NCBI RefSeq assembly: GCF_000002995.4
Contig: NW_025062477.1
Span: forward strand, 4,622,649-4,686,648
Length of the DNA: 64,000 nucleotides
Reading direction: 5' to 3'
Source: Brugia malayi
Lineage: Eukaryota; Nematoda; Chromadorea; Rhabditida; Onchocercidae
The position numbers and the translations under genes are program-made. Position 1 is the first letter of the stretch; every line of letters starts with the position of its first letter. Below, in pieces: positions 14,570 to 26,900 of the stretch. The notes beneath the pieces were generated by a model. The model did not search any database. It was not told the DNA's origin and saw nothing but the letters and a program-made list of their open reading frames with translations.

Positions 14570-14630
<61 letters not shown>

Positions 14631-15717
14631 ATCTGTGTGTGCATCTGTGTGTGCATCTGTGTGTGTGTGCATCTGTGTGTGTGTATGCATCTGTGTGTGT
14701 GTGTGTGTGCATCTGTGTGTGTGTGTGTGTGTGTGTGTGTACAGTAATACTTTACACTGGAAATATACATGTAGATATAGTAAGAACGGACGGACGGAAA
14801 CGTTTCATACACTTCCTGTTGTTGGTGAATCTAATTATAATTTATCTCTCAGCAGGTTTACTTTATTTTTATTATTTTTATAATCATTTAAATCGTTAAG
14901 TTCGAATAGTTTCCAGACAAATGTGCGAACTATTGGTGAAGCTCTTTTGGTGTATGTTTTAAATTTGCCAAATGCGAAATGTGCGCGCGAAGAAAATGTT
15001 TCAACTTGTTCAATTATGGCACCGGGAGATATTAACAGAAAACGATTATCAAACTGGATGCGACAATTTGGAAGCAAATCTCGTTCTTTGGCTGCTAATA
15101 ACGATTGGCTTATATCTAATCTTAGGGATACTGTAATTAGGTATGTTATGTTGTCACAATCAAGAATTAGAAGAAAAGCGCTTCCTTATTTAATTAGATT
15201 ACATCAGGGAATTGATGATACTTGAATCGTTTCTTATATTTCCACTATAATATATATATTTATTTATTTTATTAATATATTATTCAATGATATATTACTA
15301 TTACTTTTTTATGGTTTCTGTTCTAAAACTAAAATTAGACCACCTGAATTTGATTGGTTATTGGGTTTTTTATTCTTTCAAAATATAATTATTTCAATTA
15401 TATGTTGTTAGTATAGGTAGTTTTCGTAATAAAATATCACTCTATGATACATCTGTAGCAAATACGTTATCTTAGGCAGTTTATATATTGATTCCAGGTA
15501 CACTTCTGGACAAACTGTAGTGGAACCAGTTTCCGTAGCAGAAGTATCTCTTTATGGTATACTCGAAGATCGCTTAACGGCACATCGAGCGAAACCAGCA
15601 ATCTTTGAACTTTTGTTAGCTGCTATTATAGCGCTTTATTTATCAGCGTTATATTTTGTTGCACCGGTGTTACAGACATCCGTTGAAGCAGTACTTGTTA
15701 AGTTTAAAAAATTATGA
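11038..15717 (+). CDS. nra-2: Nicalin (ER membrane protein, nicotinic receptor-associated NRA-2 type)
   Basis: Ten exons join in phase into 542 residues: 11038-11221, 11483-11652, 12045-12163, 12338-12452, 12915-13079, 13497-13605, 13796-14003, 14328-14442, 14917-15140 and 15498-15717. Human nicalin is of similar length. An N-terminal hydrophobic stretch (about 14-30) acts as signal sequence, and a C-terminal membrane segment follows [19 protein letters not shown]. Family signatures are [59 protein letters not shown] and [14 protein letters not shown]. Nicalin has an M28-peptidase-like fold but is not thought to be a protease; the Glu-Glu stretch of active M28 enzymes is replaced by GGKFNYQG here. 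It works with NOMO in the ER, and the worm protein NRA-2 controls nicotinic receptor subunit make-up. Acceptor 12337 (TTTTGAG) is weak but keeps phase. Intron 14443-14916 holds a large TG microsatellite. AATAAA lies at 15987-15992. Confidence 0.93.
14562..14742. repeat. TG microsatellite with embedded GCATCTGTG higher-order repeats
   Basis: ATGT repeats (about 14562-14574) lead into uninterrupted (TG)n to about 14628, then six copies of GCATCTGTG separated by TG tracts of changing length, ending near 14742. It lies entirely in nicalin intron 8 (14443-14916). Open frames across it encode only Cys-Val or His-Thr repeats and are artefacts. The third and later copies of the interruption have longer TG spacers, so the array is likely to be length-variable between individuals. 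Confidence 0.95.
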
Positions 15718-18577
15718 TACATTGATCTCATTTTGACATATTAAATTTTCGTACAGCACTGGAGTGGTACAATAATTAAGATACTTAATGTCAAAGATGC
15801 CTTATCTGTTGATTTTGGGAGTCTTCTGACAATCATTACGCATATCTCTAACAAATTCCGGTGCTCCCTTTGATCGTGGTATCATGTAGTAGTTATAGAT
15901 CTGGTACTTACGAGGTATTCTTTGTTATTTTAATAGTTGTTTTAGATTATTACTAGTAAATTTATAAATTGTAGTACCATTATAGAAATAAAAGTTTCCT
16001 TTATGTGTCGTACATTGCTAAAAAAAAGGGTTTGTGTGAAGAACCAAATTGTCATATGTAGAAATAAAATCCCATTAAATGCATAGATAAAGTCCTGTTT
16101 GAACATTCCCTAGACAAATGTTTCGATGTCATACAAGAAATCATCTAATTCTTCCATGTATCCAAACTTATTTACATTATTTGTTATCAAATATTTGTTA
16201 TCAAAGAATAACAGGGTGTTGGATTAGTCTCCAATTAGATTGTTTACAATTATTAAGTTCTTATTTAGTTGACCTCTTTTGTTGTTTGTCGATACCTTAC
16301 TAACTGTAAATTGTATTCCAGTTTTACAAGGTTGACACTTCGTTTATTTGACCACATTTACGGCATTGTAAAATTAAAGCATCTTGTTATAAGTTAATGC
16401 TTATTATATAAAAAGTTATATCCTTTATCAAGGCTATCGTAATCTGGCATTCACTACCCTCCTACAACTACCTCAAACTTTCTTTGTTTAATAATTGCGA
16501 TCAGCGATAATTTTTATTTCAATATAATAAATTGGTCAAATTTTGCCTTCTGTACAATTTATTCAAATCGACGTAAGGTTCGATATGAACCAAATATTGA
16601 GATGAATTTCTTCATCACAATTTAGTTCAAATCAGGGATATAAATTACATAGATGTTTGGGAGGAAATTGCCATTGTCCATTTTACTTGTAGTTGTTATG
16701 TAGTGCGAATAGTCAAATAACATTGTAATATATTATATAATAGCAGTTTTATGCAAAATATGGTAGTATGTTGACGTTAGGAATAAAAATTGTATTAAAA
16801 AAGATAAAATTTCTAGAAGTCTACATGTGTTATCAATTAATGTTAATCAATAAGCCATTATTTTTTTTTTTTTTTTTTAATCATACAACAAATGCAATGT
16901 TTTAAAACATCTAAATTACTCTTTAGTGTTTCTTAAAATTTGGAGCACTTAATCCACTTATTGAAAAGATAGCTTAATTCAACTGAACTTGAAAATTGAA
17001 AATTATTTTTGTATGCAGTATATCTTAATAATTTTACATTATTTTTTTTTTTTTTTTCAGTAAATAGATGATTTCTGATAAATTTTCCCCGACTCCTACA
17101 AAATCTCTTCCTAAAATACAGTAATTACAGGTGTCTAAAAAATCTCTGTTACTACTACTAAAAAGTACCTTAAGTTAGATCACAAATTATTCGAATTAAT
17201 AATCGCAAGTATCTTTCTGAAGAATATTAATTATTGTTTTCTTTTCTTTTTGAAAATTTGAAATTTCCAGTAAACATAAACATACACTTTGCTTTCATTT
17301 CAACTACGACTCATTTCAATTCAATTATATGAGATGTAATTTTAGTCGAATAAAATTTCAAAATAAGATTTACAAAATACTGAAAGGTATTCATACAAAT
17401 TTTGAATTAATTTCTTACACTAAGTTTACTTGAATCTAAAAAATATATTTGTCAAATTTTAATTACGGCGATTAAATCAAACTTTTTAGCATTATTTTAT
17501 TTTACAAATAACAAATTTATCAATATCATTGCTTATTTATTTGTTTACATCTTTTTTTATTTACTTGTTACCGTTTACTTCTCCTTTGTTACTTATTAAC
17601 CACTTTTATTATTTTTTTTATTTGCTTATTAATATAAAATCTACTTGTTTACTTCGCTTATTATTTATTAACCACATCATTTAGTTTATTATTCTTATTT
17701 GCTTATTAATATAAAAACTATATGAAACAGCAACTTTTCAATTCGTGTTTTCTAGTTGGTATATTAAATTTTATTTGAGCAATACAAATTGCGATGATTT
17801 TTTTATATTCAAAAAAGTATTAAAAGGAAAATATTACACATTTTTAGTACTGGATAGCAATAACCAGCTAATCATTTTCCAAAAATTAATCATTGGAATG
17901 TAACAGGATAATTTTTTCGTGAAAGTGACACGAATTTAAAATATCCGGAAAAGTGATATAAAATTAGCAAAAAATTTTTAAACCTTTTACTAAATTTATT
18001 GGATATTGTTTGGAAGGGAAAAAAATTTTTTTTGATGTAAATGAATATTTGTTTGATATTAAAATAATAACGTTGCATACATAACTAACTTATTTACTTG
18101 TAATACGAAATCAACTGATCATCTTTTGTTATTTTACCATAAAAAGATCAAATTCCAAATTAGTGGTAAACAAAAGTTTTTCACCTTTTTTTAGAAATAT
18201 TTCTTTTAAATTATAGTGATCGTTGCAGGTATACCTGATCCGGTTAAATAATTTATCTTTCTACTTTTATACTTTGGAGAAAGCATACAATTGCTATTTT
18301 AGCACATATAATTAGCAATTTATCATTCCACAAAAGATTTAATAACTATTACGAATGATTAATTAAAAAAATTTAAATATCCTTCCTTAATTCTGTTACA
18401 TATTAATTAAAAAAAAAAAAAAGAAAATTATTTATATTTGATTTTACAATCATATTCGCAAAGTACCAAATTAACATTTGTTGGATATTCGCAAGGTATC
18501 GCACGTGCATAGTTATCATTGGTATCTAAGAAAAAGAACGATAAAATTATCATCAATAAAACTGATTAAATTAATTC

Positions 18578-18608
<31 letters not shown>

Positions 18609-18788
18609 GAAAATTATAGTAATTTGTTTAGCTTGGCTTTTTTTTTTTTCTTTAAATGCTAATACATATATAAATAAATAGAAGTGATCAGATTAGTATA
18701 AACAAAGCTTTTTTTTAAAAAAAACTTATCTCAAAAAATGTCAAATATTATTTGTTTGCTTTTATTTTCCTGCAAATGAATGAACAAA
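15718..18788. other. AT-rich intergenic DNA between convergent genes
   Basis: This holds the 3' UTR of nicalin (poly(A) signal at 15987-15992) and probably that of the secreted protein on the other strand. No exon chain was found. Poly-T tracts sit at 16861-16878, 17042-17057 and 18581-18599. An imperfect tandem duplication of about 70 bp lies at roughly 17593-17719, marked by TTATTAACCAC and ATTTGCTTATTAATATAAAA in both copies. Confidence 0.5.
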
Positions 18789-21700
18789 CTAACGTGTCCA
18801 GATGACAAATCGATGACAATGTATTTCAGTTGTATTCAAATAAGGATGAAATGTTGGATCAATCCAAAATGGCATTTCATCGTATAAGCTATCATAAGAT
18901 GAATCCCACGAATTTAAATACGATCCGTTATTACCGGTTGTCCAAATGAAACCCATTCCTCTCATATGAATTAAACCAATTAATATTGGTATATGTTTAA
19001 TATGAATTTGATTTACTTCCAAAAATGCTAAAAATCATAAATGAATTCGTATATTCTTAATTCGATATCAAATATTATTCCTAAATATTTCCATTTCATT
19101 TTATATTAATGAAAAATTTAATAATAATTGGATAATTATTTAAAAAAGTGAAAAAAAAAAAAAATGTGTAAAAAATAACATTCTGTAAAATTTCTTAATA
19201 TTGAAATTTGTTTACGATTACGTATACGAGCGCTTATCCATGGAAATTTGCTTGAACACATTTTATTTATTAAATTATAGTGCAGTGATTCCTAAATTTT
19301 TGAATTGATTTATTAAAATTGGAATTAATATTATTATAGGAATTAATTTGCAATTTAACCAATCATTGATTACACATTTAACATTAATATGAATAAAAAG
19401 TTAAGTAAGCAAATAAGTAAGTACATAAATATTTTTCAGATTAAAAAAATAACAAAATTACTATATTAGAATTAGCAGTTCGAAAAAACTATTCGGATTA
19501 TTTATAGGAGTGAAAATGATGAAGGAAACAGTGCAAAACAAAAATTAATCATTTCTAGTAGAGTAATCATTAAAATTAAAATAAAGTAATAGGTGTAAAG
19601 CAAATAATTAAATATGTTAACTTTTTAACCAAAAATTTTTAATTAAAACTTATCTAGAAAAAAAAAACTTTTTTAAACAATAAAAGAAAGAAAAAGGGAA
19701 ACGTTCTAACGTTCTTTTTAATTGAAATATTTAAAATAAATTATGACAAATTATTTTTTCATTTCTTTTTTTGCTGAATAACTTACTGTTCGTTTGAAAT
19801 ATTTAATAACTGGTACATAGCATATCTTTCTGTTATTATATTCCCATAAAAGATACGAACATTCGTTAGACCAATCTGCTAAATTCACTTTTGCTTGATT
19901 TTTTTTTGCAAATGAGTAATTTAATTAAAAATTTTAATTAGTGTTAGCCTTTCTCTATAAATTTCTACTTAGTGTTTTATTATGATTAAATCGTGGAACT
20001 CTCCATTAATTTATCAGTGTCACTATTATCACTATTATTGTTATTACTATTATCAGTAATTATCGCAAAAATAATTGTTTGTACATAAGTCAATCGTTTC
20101 AGTTACTTTTTGTACCTGTTAAATTTGATTCGATGTTATTACCAGTATTACTGATATTTGAAATATTATTTACATTTACATTCTTTAATAAGTTTCCTGC
20201 TTTGAATTGTAAATATTTCTTATCAGTCATTTTTATTGTTGACTTGATATAATTCTTAAAATGAAATTATTTACATCATTGATATATTTGTTATCAAAAT
20301 AACTATCGCATTGTTATCACTGATACTATTTTCATTTATCACAATGATCATTGATGTATATCACTTCTTCCTCATCATACTTTGTAGTTTTAAAGTAAAA
20401 GATCATAAATGTTATTTAAAGCTTTATACAATCTAAAATTATACTACTACCATCTATTGTCGAAATTTAAATTTTAAAAGTAAGTACTATTTAACGAATA
20501 GAGTTACTTAAGGTAAAATTGTTTCTCTTCTCTTAGCGAAATTCAGTCATATTCTGTTCAATTTAATATTATTTTAAAGTATATATTGCAATGGATAAAT
20601 AATCTGCCTTGATTGTTAGCCATTATCACTATCATATGTCTATCATAATTATCACATATTTCTTAACAAATAATCATCCAATTATGAATTTTAATATAAT
20701 AATTTTGATGATAAATTCCTAAGCAAAAAATTAATTAATCTCTGTGCAATTAGTACTAAGTAATAATACTTTTCGGATTGATATAATATTCTGAAAGGAT
20801 TAATTGAGATTTTACTAAATAGCCAATATGATAGGAAAAAAAAGAAGAAGTCACTATAGCATAATAACAGATGCGAATATATTGTGATATCATTGCATCG
20901 CATTTATTTGCTTTTAAAATTGGTCCTTTTTCTGGAAAAAAAACAATTCACAATGAATAATGCAAACAGTTAAATTAAGAAATTATCAAATTTCTAGCAA
21001 TAAACAATGCTAATGCTTTAATTAATAAATTTCAAAAATCGAATAAAATTTTTAAATCTAATTTTTTACAAAAAAAAAAAGCCGATTATGTAAGATTTTT
21101 TATTTCACTAATGATATCTTCGAAAAAGAAAAAATCATTGCAAAAGATCACTAACTAACTGTAAAAGTTTTAAATTGATAACATTTTTAAGAATGATTGC
21201 CTTTGTATTAATTGGAATTTAATTTTTATTTCTTTCATCTTTTGCAATTAATTTCACTCATAAATTGTAAGTGGAAAGAAAGTTACTTTACTAGAAGATC
21301 TTATTATTTACTTTTTTTATATGTATAAAATGTAAAACTAATATCGAACATTGAAAAAAAGGATTAAAATGAAATAAAGTAAAAATTAATTCATTATATT
21401 ACCTTTATTATAAGTTAAAAAAAAATTTAAACATATATCAGTGGTATTGGTTTGATTAATCAGTGATAATATTGATTCATCTATAACGTTTGTATTATTG
21501 GACCAAAAGAATCCATTAATCATATCAAATGATAACCCTGTTGTTGCGTCAATTTCTTGTGATTGATAAATTTCAAAATGTTGTTGTAAATGTAAATTTA
21601 ATACTTCCATATTTTGAAATGTTAAAAATAATGCTGGTTCCATGCTTACATCGTAATATTCTTCTAAATGTTTACAGCCTTGTGCATCACTTACTAAATC

Positions 21701-22508
21701 CTATAAAATTTTAATTTCATTGCTTAATTAATTACTTTGTTAACTTATTTTGGATTATTTCTTTGCCATGATAGATTTTATTAATTTTAAAAATTTAAAA
21801 CAAAATAAAAGTTATAAAAATAATTCAAATGATGAAAAAAAATTTTACGTTTCTAACTTTTCTTTTCACCTCTTTTTTCCAAAGTAAACAATTTTAATTT
21901 TTCATGCTTAATAATTTAAGAATGTTTACATAGTGATTTGTGTGATTGATAAATTCCATAATATAACAAAGGATTATTTCTTTGCCATGATAGATTTCAT
22001 TAATTTTAAAAATTTTCCCTTCATTATTTTTCCATTGAACTGTAAAAACTATTTGTAATTAGTAAAATCGTAAAACTGATATTCAAAATACAATGTTAAA
22101 AATTTTTTAACCATTAGGTAACAACTTTCAGTCTCAATTTTAATATTAAAACAATTTTGTAATTTAAGTTTCAAATTCGTTAAACTAGAAGTTATTTCTT
22201 TTTAAAAAACTTAGCACAAAGTATAGCGCTGATTATGAGAACTTTCTGCACTTCCGTATAAATGAAAAATTCAAAATATACATTACTCATTTGAAAAAAG
22301 AAAAAATATTTAATTAAATATTAGCAATTTAAAAATAAATGATATAATTTTCAGATGAGACTAAAATTAAAGATATTTTACCTAATGGATTAGCACATTC
22401 ACAAGTTATTCCATTCAGTGAATCACATCGTCGTCTCAAACTTTTATTATCTAATTGATTAGCATACAAAGAAATGAAAATCATTGAAATGATTATCCTA
22501 TGAAGCAT
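18789..22508 (-). CDS. Secreted protein with weak C-type-lectin-like region
   Basis: Three exons, 22508-22382, 21693-21403 and 19027-18789, join in phase into 218 residues. The start ATG (22506-22508) gives a clear signal peptide (MLHRIIISMIFISLYANQ), followed by a cysteine-rich strip (RRRCDSLNGITCECANPL). The middle part reads VSDAQGCKHLEEYYDVSMEP. The last exon has a pattern recalling the C-type lectin fold: AFLEVNQIHIKHIPILIGL, then GFIWTTGNNGSY, SWD, and a late EIHCHRF. The cysteine pattern of a canonical carbohydrate-recognition domain is incomplete, and the EPN/QPD and WND calcium motifs are absent, so sugar binding is doubtful. Several N-glycosylation sites lie near residues 110-130. 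Exon 2 could instead begin 10 bases upstream, but only the acceptor at 21694-21695 keeps phase. The second intron is 2.4 kb. The gene structure is sound; the family call is tentative. Confidence 0.6.
21752..22015. repeat. Pair of 45-bp direct repeats in an intron
   Basis: The 45 bases at 21752-21796 recur at 21971-22015 with one difference (T against C in the middle). Both begin GGATTATTTCTTTGCCATGA. They lie 219 bp apart inside the first intron of the secreted-protein gene. This suggests a recent local duplication; no mobile-element end is visible. Confidence 0.85.
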
Positions 22509-23498
22509 TTCTACCACTAATAATAATTTAATAATTTAAAAAAAAATGTGCCATTTTATAATTTTTGATGAAAAAAAAAAGTTTATCGAATTAAAATGTA
22601 AATTTGCGATTTCAGAAAATTCATTTTATTCCAACTTTACATTAGTCAGATTTGTTAGGGTAATAAATGCAAAAAGCGGTTGAGTTAATTGTTTTTTCTT
22701 AAAATTTAATCTATTAAAAAAATCTATTTTTTTTTTTAATCTATTTTTTTTTTTCTATTTTTTCTATTAAAAAAAAAAAAAATTATAATTTGTGAAATCA
22801 AATTTTTAAACATTTTTTTCTTTTTGCCAGAGTGAATATTTTAAGTCTAGTCGAAAATAACCACGACTTAATCTTTCTTAAATATAATCTTAAATAACTT
22901 AACTTGCAACTTACGTTTAATAAATCCTTTTAAATATTTCATATTTAATAAATCCTTTCAAAAATTATAATTATTATCTGAATATGTTAACTAAATTATT
23001 TTCCTTATTATAAGAAATGTTTTTCAATAATATTTTTTGTTCAGAAATTATTAAATAATTTTACCTACTAATCGTCATTTTTTTCATATTGTATGGTTTA
23101 TTTTTCCTGTATTTACAATATGATTAATTGTATTTTCTCAAAAAAAATAATTTTTTCTTTTTCATTACAATATTTTTGTTTACTATATATTCTTTTAAAT
23201 CTAATCAAAAAATTTCTTAATTTTAATTTAAATTTCTTAAGTAGTTTGTTTTCAATTTATTATTTATTTTTTTGAATATTTTTTCTTAAATATATTTTTG
23301 ACATTTTTTTTTTTAAATAAATAGCAATGAATTTTCATTTTTTTTAACTTAAATTTAATTAAATTCATCTAATTTTAATCAAATTTGTTTAAATTTAAGC
23401 AAACTTTTTAAAATTTGATTAATTCTCTTCAAAATTTCAATAATATATTATAAATAAAATGAAATGATAAATGGGAAATGAAAGCATTCAAATGAACA

Positions 23499-23640
23499 AA
23501 GAGCGCACATGCGGGTGGTATCGGAGAAATCGCCTTTAGACATTAGCGCAATTTTTGTTACAGTAAACAAGGCGGGAATGACGGATTCAAAAGGAACGAA
23601 GGGAAGACGAAGAGTGAAGGAAGTGGGATGAAAGGTGGAG
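23499..23640. promoter_or_regulatory. GC-richer purine-rich patch upstream of GCNA (putative promoter)
   Basis: In a region of some 25% GC, this 140-bp stretch is roughly half G+C and contains several GGGA/GAAG purine runs (AAGGGAAGACGAAGAGTGAA and neighbours). It lies about 300 bp 5' of the GCNA start and on the 5' side of the divergent secreted-protein gene. The promoter role is inferred from position and composition only. Confidence 0.35.
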
Positions 23641-23866
23641 GTTAATAGATGGGAATGGATTGATGGATTAGGGATGGTGATTTGTTGATTGATAAGTGAT
23701 AACTAAAATAGGATGATTTATATTTTTGATAAGGAAGTGATTGGTACAATATGTGATTATCGTAAATGTGTCGCAGTAAAAAGTATTGATTATTTGTAAA
23801 AATGATAGTGTATCGTGTGATATAGGATAAGCAGTGATAAGTGATGATAATTAATGATGATAAATA

Positions 23867-23901
23867 AAAAATGTTTGACATTTTCATAGTCAAACATTTT
23901 T
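23867..23901. promoter_or_regulatory. 13-bp perfect hairpin just upstream of GCNA start
   Basis: AAAAATGTTTGAC at 23867-23879 is matched by its exact reverse complement GTCAAACATTTTT at 23889-23901 around a nine-base loop. It ends 40 bp before the GCNA ATG. An acceptor-like TTAG ends at about 23930, so a trans-spliced message would lose this element. It could be a palindromic binding site in DNA or a hairpin in the outron or 5' UTR. Confidence 0.5.
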
Positions 23902-23941
23902 GAAATGATAATAAATAAAATTACAATTAGGTGATCATAAC

Positions 23942-26900
23942 ATGTCACAATATCAACGAATTATTATCAGTGATTCTTCAACTGACGATGACAATGATAA
24001 TGATGATGAAAGTGATAAGGATATTGATGAAGTACAAAGTGATATTTACGAAAATGATGAAAATAGTGGTGGCAATATTCAGTAAGTTTATTGTTGTAAT
24101 AAGATGATTTATTATTATAAAAAGTTGTAAAATTTTATTTTATGTATTTCGAAATTAAGATAAGTTTGGCATTTTTTCTAATTCAAAATAAGTTAGCTTA
24201 ATTTATTCTGATTAGTTATTAGCAATTTATGATTCAAAAAAAGTGGCAACATATTGCTAGTAATAATTAATAAGAAATATGGGAAGTTTTGATTAAATGA
24301 TAAAATTCAAATTGTTTCAAGGATTAGATTTGAATTTTCTAATAACAAATTTATTTCTTTATTAAAAAATAATAAAAAATTAACAGAGACATAAGTCGTT
24401 TATTGGAAACGTTGAGTTTCACGAGACGAAACACGTATGGACATCGAGTTGATCGTACGGATGATGAAGCAACAAGCGTCAGTGACGATACTTATCTGGA
24501 AGATAGTTTTCTCGTTAAGGATTACACTTCTTCTGAAGGTTTTATTCTCATACTTAATTTTCAATGTGCCAATGTCTAATTAGATTAAGCTGTAATTGGA
24601 TTAAAATGTCTAACTAGGTTAAATAATAAAATTTAAAAGCGGAATTTTTTTTTTTTTTCAGAGAATTCCTCAAATATATCAAACGATGAGAAATCCTACA
24701 GAAAGAAAGAAAGCACTTACAATCGACAACGGCAAAAAATTATACGAAAGGAATTAGAAAAGGTTATTTAAGACTTGAAGAACTGATCGATGGCTTAAAT
24801 ATTATACGTAAAAGCGTTTTCATGATTTATTGTCTTTTATTGATCACCTTTTTGCAGGAAAGCGCGGAATTTTCGTCATTTTTCAAAAGCGATCTTTCGG
24901 ATGCAAGCATTGATAGCAAAAAAGTTTCAACACTATTTGAGTTATATCCCGAATTGAAAGAGAATGTGAATCTTAAGAGGTATTTTATTATATAGCGGAT
25001 TTTGATGGTGAATTTTTTTGAGTGCTGTAAAGTACTATAATGCAAGATGAATCAGGCATTAAATTAGAGTAGAGTAAAGCCTAACAATTGAGGCCAAGTA
25101 GAAATTGGACAAATTTAACGGATAATAAGGTTGAGTTATATGCAGCTATAGCTAATAGTTAATTGTTAAATTTATCTTTAAAAAAATGATCACTTCAATA
25201 TCGTAACAAATGTAATTGATATATTAAGAAGATAGTAGCCAAGAAGCTCTCATGGATTAAGATTAACGACCAATAACTTATAACAGCAACTTAGAAAGCC
25301 AAGAATAGATCAAAGAGGTGTTAAAATGATTAATGCTTAGACATATTATTATGAATTTCCTGGGTTTTCTATTTCAGAAATTCGTTGAATAATTACGGTA
25401 ACAAAATATGCAATGAACTTGCACTATCTGATGAGGATAGTGATGAGAAGTTTGAAAAATGTATGTCTCATACTATATTTCTGTAATGCTTTTTCTTGAG
25501 GAAAATTTTCGAAAAAATTTGCATATTGATTAGTGAGTGGCCAAGTGTGGATAGTGGCATTTTGTATAGACGCAATGGTTCGTGCTTCTCGCTTGTAACC
25601 TATTAGTACGCTGGATTCGAATGCTTTTTTTTTTCTTTTATTTTGAAATGAAAATTTGTAAAATTCCAATTTCCAGACTTGAAAGAAGTCAAAACTCAAT
25701 CATCTGTTACAAAAACGTATAAGTCACACGATTTAGATGGGTAAATTTCGTCTTGATTGTATAGGTTTATCCTTTTTGTCCCAATTTTTTTTTTTTTTTT
25801 CGCTGGAAAATCTTTCTAATTTAAAATAATATAGCAGGCATTGATTATAACAGAAATTAATAATTTATTTAGCTCCACTTGCTATTGCTTCCTGTTTTTA
25901 CAAATTTTCATACATAGATTCATCTTTTTTATCTCAGAATGTTTACTGAATATTTAAAAAAAAGATGTCTCAATCCTCGGGAACGTGTATGAAAGCCTGT
26001 TGAAATTTGATACAAGTTTTATAGTTATTTCAAACTATATCGCTATTCATTAAATACTAATTAACTGTGATAAGTGTTCAGTGAGAATGGTAATTCTTAA
26101 TGTAGTTATTAGTATAATCTTTCTTAACGGGTAAATATTAATCAAGATTTAACTATTTATTTTTTCAGGTTAATCATGTCTGATAGCGAGTTCAACGTTG
26201 AGTGTAACTCAGAATGCGAATCAAGCTCAAGCGATGATGTACAGCTAATTGGTGAAATAATTAATAATATTGGGGATGAGAAAATTCGACATCTCCCAAA
26301 AAACATTAGCAATGAGTATGCAACATATTGGCATCATCCGCCAATAGAAAGTAATATTTTGAATGTATATATCTGTAAATTTCTAGGATTTCAAAAATTT
26401 TTGAGGAGAAATGGTATGCTATTCATTGAGTCTAAAGAAGTTTATCTGGCAGTAACAGCAATCGGAAAATTTATATTAATGTGTCTAAATTTTTCACCTA
26501 TTATTTCTATACTTTTCAGAAAACATAAACAAAGATAAACATGCCAATATGCTTTTGGAATCACAAAGTGTATCAAATACTCAGAAAACGGTGAATTTGC
26601 TTTTCTTTTTTTTCATCATGATTCAATTTAAACTATTATAATGATATTAAATAATGCTGGAAAAAGAAACAGCAGAGAGTTATGCGAATTAATTCAGAGT
26701 TATCAAGATGATGATGAAATTTTCCTTTTGGCTCTTTCACAAAGTGGTCCTGTACATCGAGTTGCTCAAAAATATACCACGGCTAAATTTCCACGAATTC
26801 GAAAAGAATTGACGGCGAAATTGTTTGATGTATATAGAAGACGCTGTTTCGAAAATAAAGTAAAATTTGATAAATTTTGAATCTTTTTCATTGATTAAAT

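Larger units (their letters stand above)
22509..23941. other. Divergent promoter region of secreted-protein gene and GCNA
   Basis: The two flanking genes start on opposite strands. Most of this is very AT-rich, with poly-A/T tracts at about 22727-22782, but 23499-23640 is a purine-rich patch with clearly higher GC content. A 13-bp perfect hairpin lies at 23867-23901, just before the GCNA start. No exon was recognised. Confidence 0.5.

Noticed and set aside
14455..14899. Open frames coding long Cys-Val or His-Thr repeats on both strands
   Set aside because: They are translations of the TG microsatellite inside a nicalin intron.
20100..20260. Possible extra minus-strand exon with Asn/Ser-rich coding sequence in the large intron of the secreted-protein gene
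   Set aside because: It does not keep phase with the exon at 21403, whereas direct splicing from 21403 to 19027 does.
23499..23640. GC-rich patch as a fragment of bacterial (for example Wolbachia) DNA
   Set aside because: No coding frame or bacterial gene resemblance was seen; Wolbachia DNA is itself AT-rich, so higher GC is not evidence for it.
26352..26387. Possible 36-base intron (GTAATA...TCTAG) in GCNA exon 7
   Set aside because: Removing it creates a stop at the next junction; the retained reading keeps the frame open.
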